Below, one piece after another: positions 6,100 through 6,685 of a stretch of DNA of 6,685 nucleotides (within the stretch, counting starts at the first letter, position 1; the number at the start of each line of letters is the position of its first letter). Where the stretch lies: NCBI GenBank assembly GCA_012522875.1, contig JAAYJP010000271.1, positions 1 through 6,685 of the forward strand, given 5' to 3'. The notes below the pieces were generated by a model. The model ran no database searches and had not been told where the DNA came from. It was given only the letters and a program-made list of their open reading frames with translations. Origin of the DNA: Clostridiales bacterium (GTDB lineage: Bacteria > Bacillota > Clostridia > Christensenellales > Aristaeellaceae). Position numbers and translations under genes: made by a program.

Positions 6100-6171
6100 C
6101 TCCTTTCATGTTTGAAAGCGTACAAACAGAAAGAAGCAAGGACTTTGTACACTCTCCTTCTCAAATGGCGG
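6100..6171 (-). promoter_or_regulatory. Expression-platform candidate between the leader RNA and the first ORF
   Basis: This stretch holds a GTACAAA/TTTGTAC inverted repeat (6144-6150 with 6120-6126), an isolated AAGGAG (6154-6159) and the AAAGGAG used by the small ORF (6100-6106). A local CTTTC/GAAAG hairpin (6103-6118) can cover part of that ribosome site. The site UGAAAGG (6102-6108) is also perfectly complementary over 7 nt to CCUUUCA (6206-6212) within the 3' arm of the upstream hairpin. This offers an alternative fold that would hide the Shine-Dalgarno. The switch is inferred. Confidence 0.4.
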
Positions 6172-6295
6172 AAAGCTTGAGGGTTTCCCCTCAAACTCTC
6201 AAAGCTGAAAGGCTTAACCCTTGTATCAGCTTTGGGTGGCACAAGCCACCGGCAGACTGCCATGGGGTATCCTTTAGGCGCATCTGCTCGGAGAT
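6172..6295 (-). ncRNA. Structured leader RNA, candidate Moco/Tuco riboswitch
   Basis: Downstream of the operon promoter the RNA starts with CUCCGAGC (6293-6286), then GCGCC-UAAAGG (6281-6271) and CCCCAUGGCAG. These resemble, from memory, the conserved 5' core of the molybdenum-cofactor riboswitch family. A series of helices follows: GGCA/UGCC (6251-6261), a perfect GGUGGC-UUGU-GCCACC hairpin (6235-6250), and CAAAGCUGA/UCAGCUUUG plus AAGG/CCUU with a 3-nt bulge (6200-6234). The last is a 12-bp hairpin with a GAAA tetraloop (6172-6199) abutting the previous one. GNRA tetraloop docking is a known feature of this riboswitch class. No U tract follows, so control is probably at translation. Genes downstream (importer and mobB) are the expected targets. 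The structured RNA is well supported; the family name is an inference from pattern. Confidence 0.65.
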
Positions 6296-6301
6296 AGGCA
6301 C

Positions 6302-6330
6302 ATTGTAAGTATACCGGAAAATAAAGTCAA
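6302..6330 (-). promoter_or_regulatory. Sigma-A promoter of the metal-transport/mobB operon
   Basis: The minus strand has TTGACT (6330-6325), a 17-nt spacer and TACAAT (6307-6302), each one mismatch from consensus. Transcription would begin near 6295, exactly where the conserved-looking leader RNA starts. An overlapping TATACT (6308-6313) is only 11 nt from the -35 and is not the better choice. The -35 lies 14 nt after the stop of the upstream gene. Confidence 0.75.
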
Positions 6331-6344
6331 TATGCGCAAAACAC

Positions 6345-6685
6345 CTATGCCGTTACCAGTTCAAGCATATCAAACGCGCGCATTACCATGTAGCAATAGG
6401 GCGCCAGGTCCTCCTGACCAGGTGTCTGGCCGCACAGGGAGTGGGTCAGGGTGAGGGTGCTTAAAAACGCGGCGGTAATATCTGGGGCGCTATGGCGCAC
6501 AAGCAAGCGTTGGGAGAGAATCATCGATTCCCTGACTGCCTCGTCCTGTAGTGCCTGTCCGTTGAGATCGATGTAGTATCTGCGCATCGACATCCTCAGG
6601 AAGCGGAGAATTTTTGCTACGGTGTCCTCGGCCAACGGCAGCCATTTCGGCGCCATTATGGCGTGGATGAAATGCGCCAGCGCCA
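6345..6685 (-). CDS. Unidentified protein, C-terminal part (5' end outside the window)
   Basis: The frame is open from the window edge (ALAHFIHAIMAPKW...) to a TAG at 6345-6347, giving 112 complete codons. An internal ATG at 6654-6656 has no Shine-Dalgarno, so the gene very probably starts outside the window. The product is predicted mainly helical and soluble, with no clear membrane segment. One stretch, MRRYYIDLNGQALQDEAV then ESMILSQRLL, loosely follows the Spo0E-like phosphatase pattern (helix, G-x-L-x-D-E-x-V, then S-Q-x-L-D). The critical aspartate of SQxLD is replaced by leucine, so this is a weak lead rather than a call. The tail HSLCGQTPGQEDLAPYCYMVMRAFDMLEL is unlike Spo0E. It ends 14 nt before the -35 of the metal operon with no clear terminator. 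Confidence 0.6.
   Translation of the reverse strand, partial: ALAHFIHAIMAPKWLPLAEDTVAKILRFLRMSMRRYYIDLNGQALQDEAVRESMILSQRLLVRHSAPDITAAFLSTLTLTHSLCGQTPGQEDLAPYCYMVMRAFDMLELVTA

Noticed and set aside
6120..6150. GTACAAA/TTTGTAC inverted repeat as a repressor operator
   Set aside because: It lies about 145 nt downstream of the predicted transcript start and has a 17-nt gap. An RNA hairpin near the ribosome site is at least as likely, and no known operator is matched.
6172..6199. GAAA-loop hairpin as an intrinsic terminator of the metal operon leader
   Set aside because: The stem is strong, but it is followed on the minus strand by CCGCC with no run of T, so it does not fit a rho-independent terminator. 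It is better seen as part of the aptamer.
1..6685. Mobile elements, CRISPR array, toxin-antitoxin or defence genes
   Set aside because: No repeat-spacer pattern, transposase or integrase frame, terminal inverted repeats or defence-type domains were visible on either strand.

Overview
The window reads as a low-redundancy chromosomal segment of an anaerobic Firmicute, most likely a Clostridia-type organism of moderate G+C content (estimated by eye, not computed). The basis is the gene set: a speA-speE polyamine pair, a FecCD-type metal ABC importer feeding MobB, a THEP1-like NTPase, a tRNA with encoded CCA, strong Shine-Dalgarno sequences, near-consensus sigma-A promoters, and possibly a Spo0E-like protein. 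No mobile element, CRISPR array, prophage or clear sign of transfer is visible.

Left part (1-1960), all on the minus strand. A tRNA-Leu(GAG) has its own consensus promoter (1874-1902) and terminator (1731-1771). It is followed by a second near-consensus promoter (1665-1693) and a leader of about 94 nt that contains a terminator-like hairpin. The leader runs into an arginine/lysine/ornithine decarboxylase (122-1564) and, 8 nt further, the start of spermidine synthase (1-113, cut by the window edge). This is a polyamine biosynthesis operon, and its leader looks able to attenuate.

Middle (1961-2571). A single plus-strand gene encodes a THEP1-family NTPase. It lacks a Shine-Dalgarno sequence and converges on the metal operon. 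The short gap between the two holds a terminator for the minus strand.

Right part (2569-6330), a compact minus-strand operon. In order of transcription it has a promoter (6302-6330), a structured RNA leader of about 120 nt resembling a molybdenum/tungsten cofactor riboswitch, and an unrecognised 62-codon ORF with a TTG start. Then follow a FecCD-family permease, an ABC ATPase, a FepB/BtuF-type binding protein and MobB. Overlaps of 11, 4 and 4 nt suggest translational coupling. The likely logic is molybdate or tungstate import (permease, ATPase, binding protein) delivered to guanylation of the pterin cofactor (MobB), with the cofactor sensed by the leader RNA. The oxyanion specificity is an inference from MobB and the leader, not from the transporter sequences.

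Far right (6345-6685): the C-terminal part of a minus-strand gene that runs out of the window. It is not confidently recognised.

The items most worth a second look are the cofactor-riboswitch-like leader with a possible anti-Shine-Dalgarno switch, the small TTG-start ORF between it and the permease, and the speA leader.
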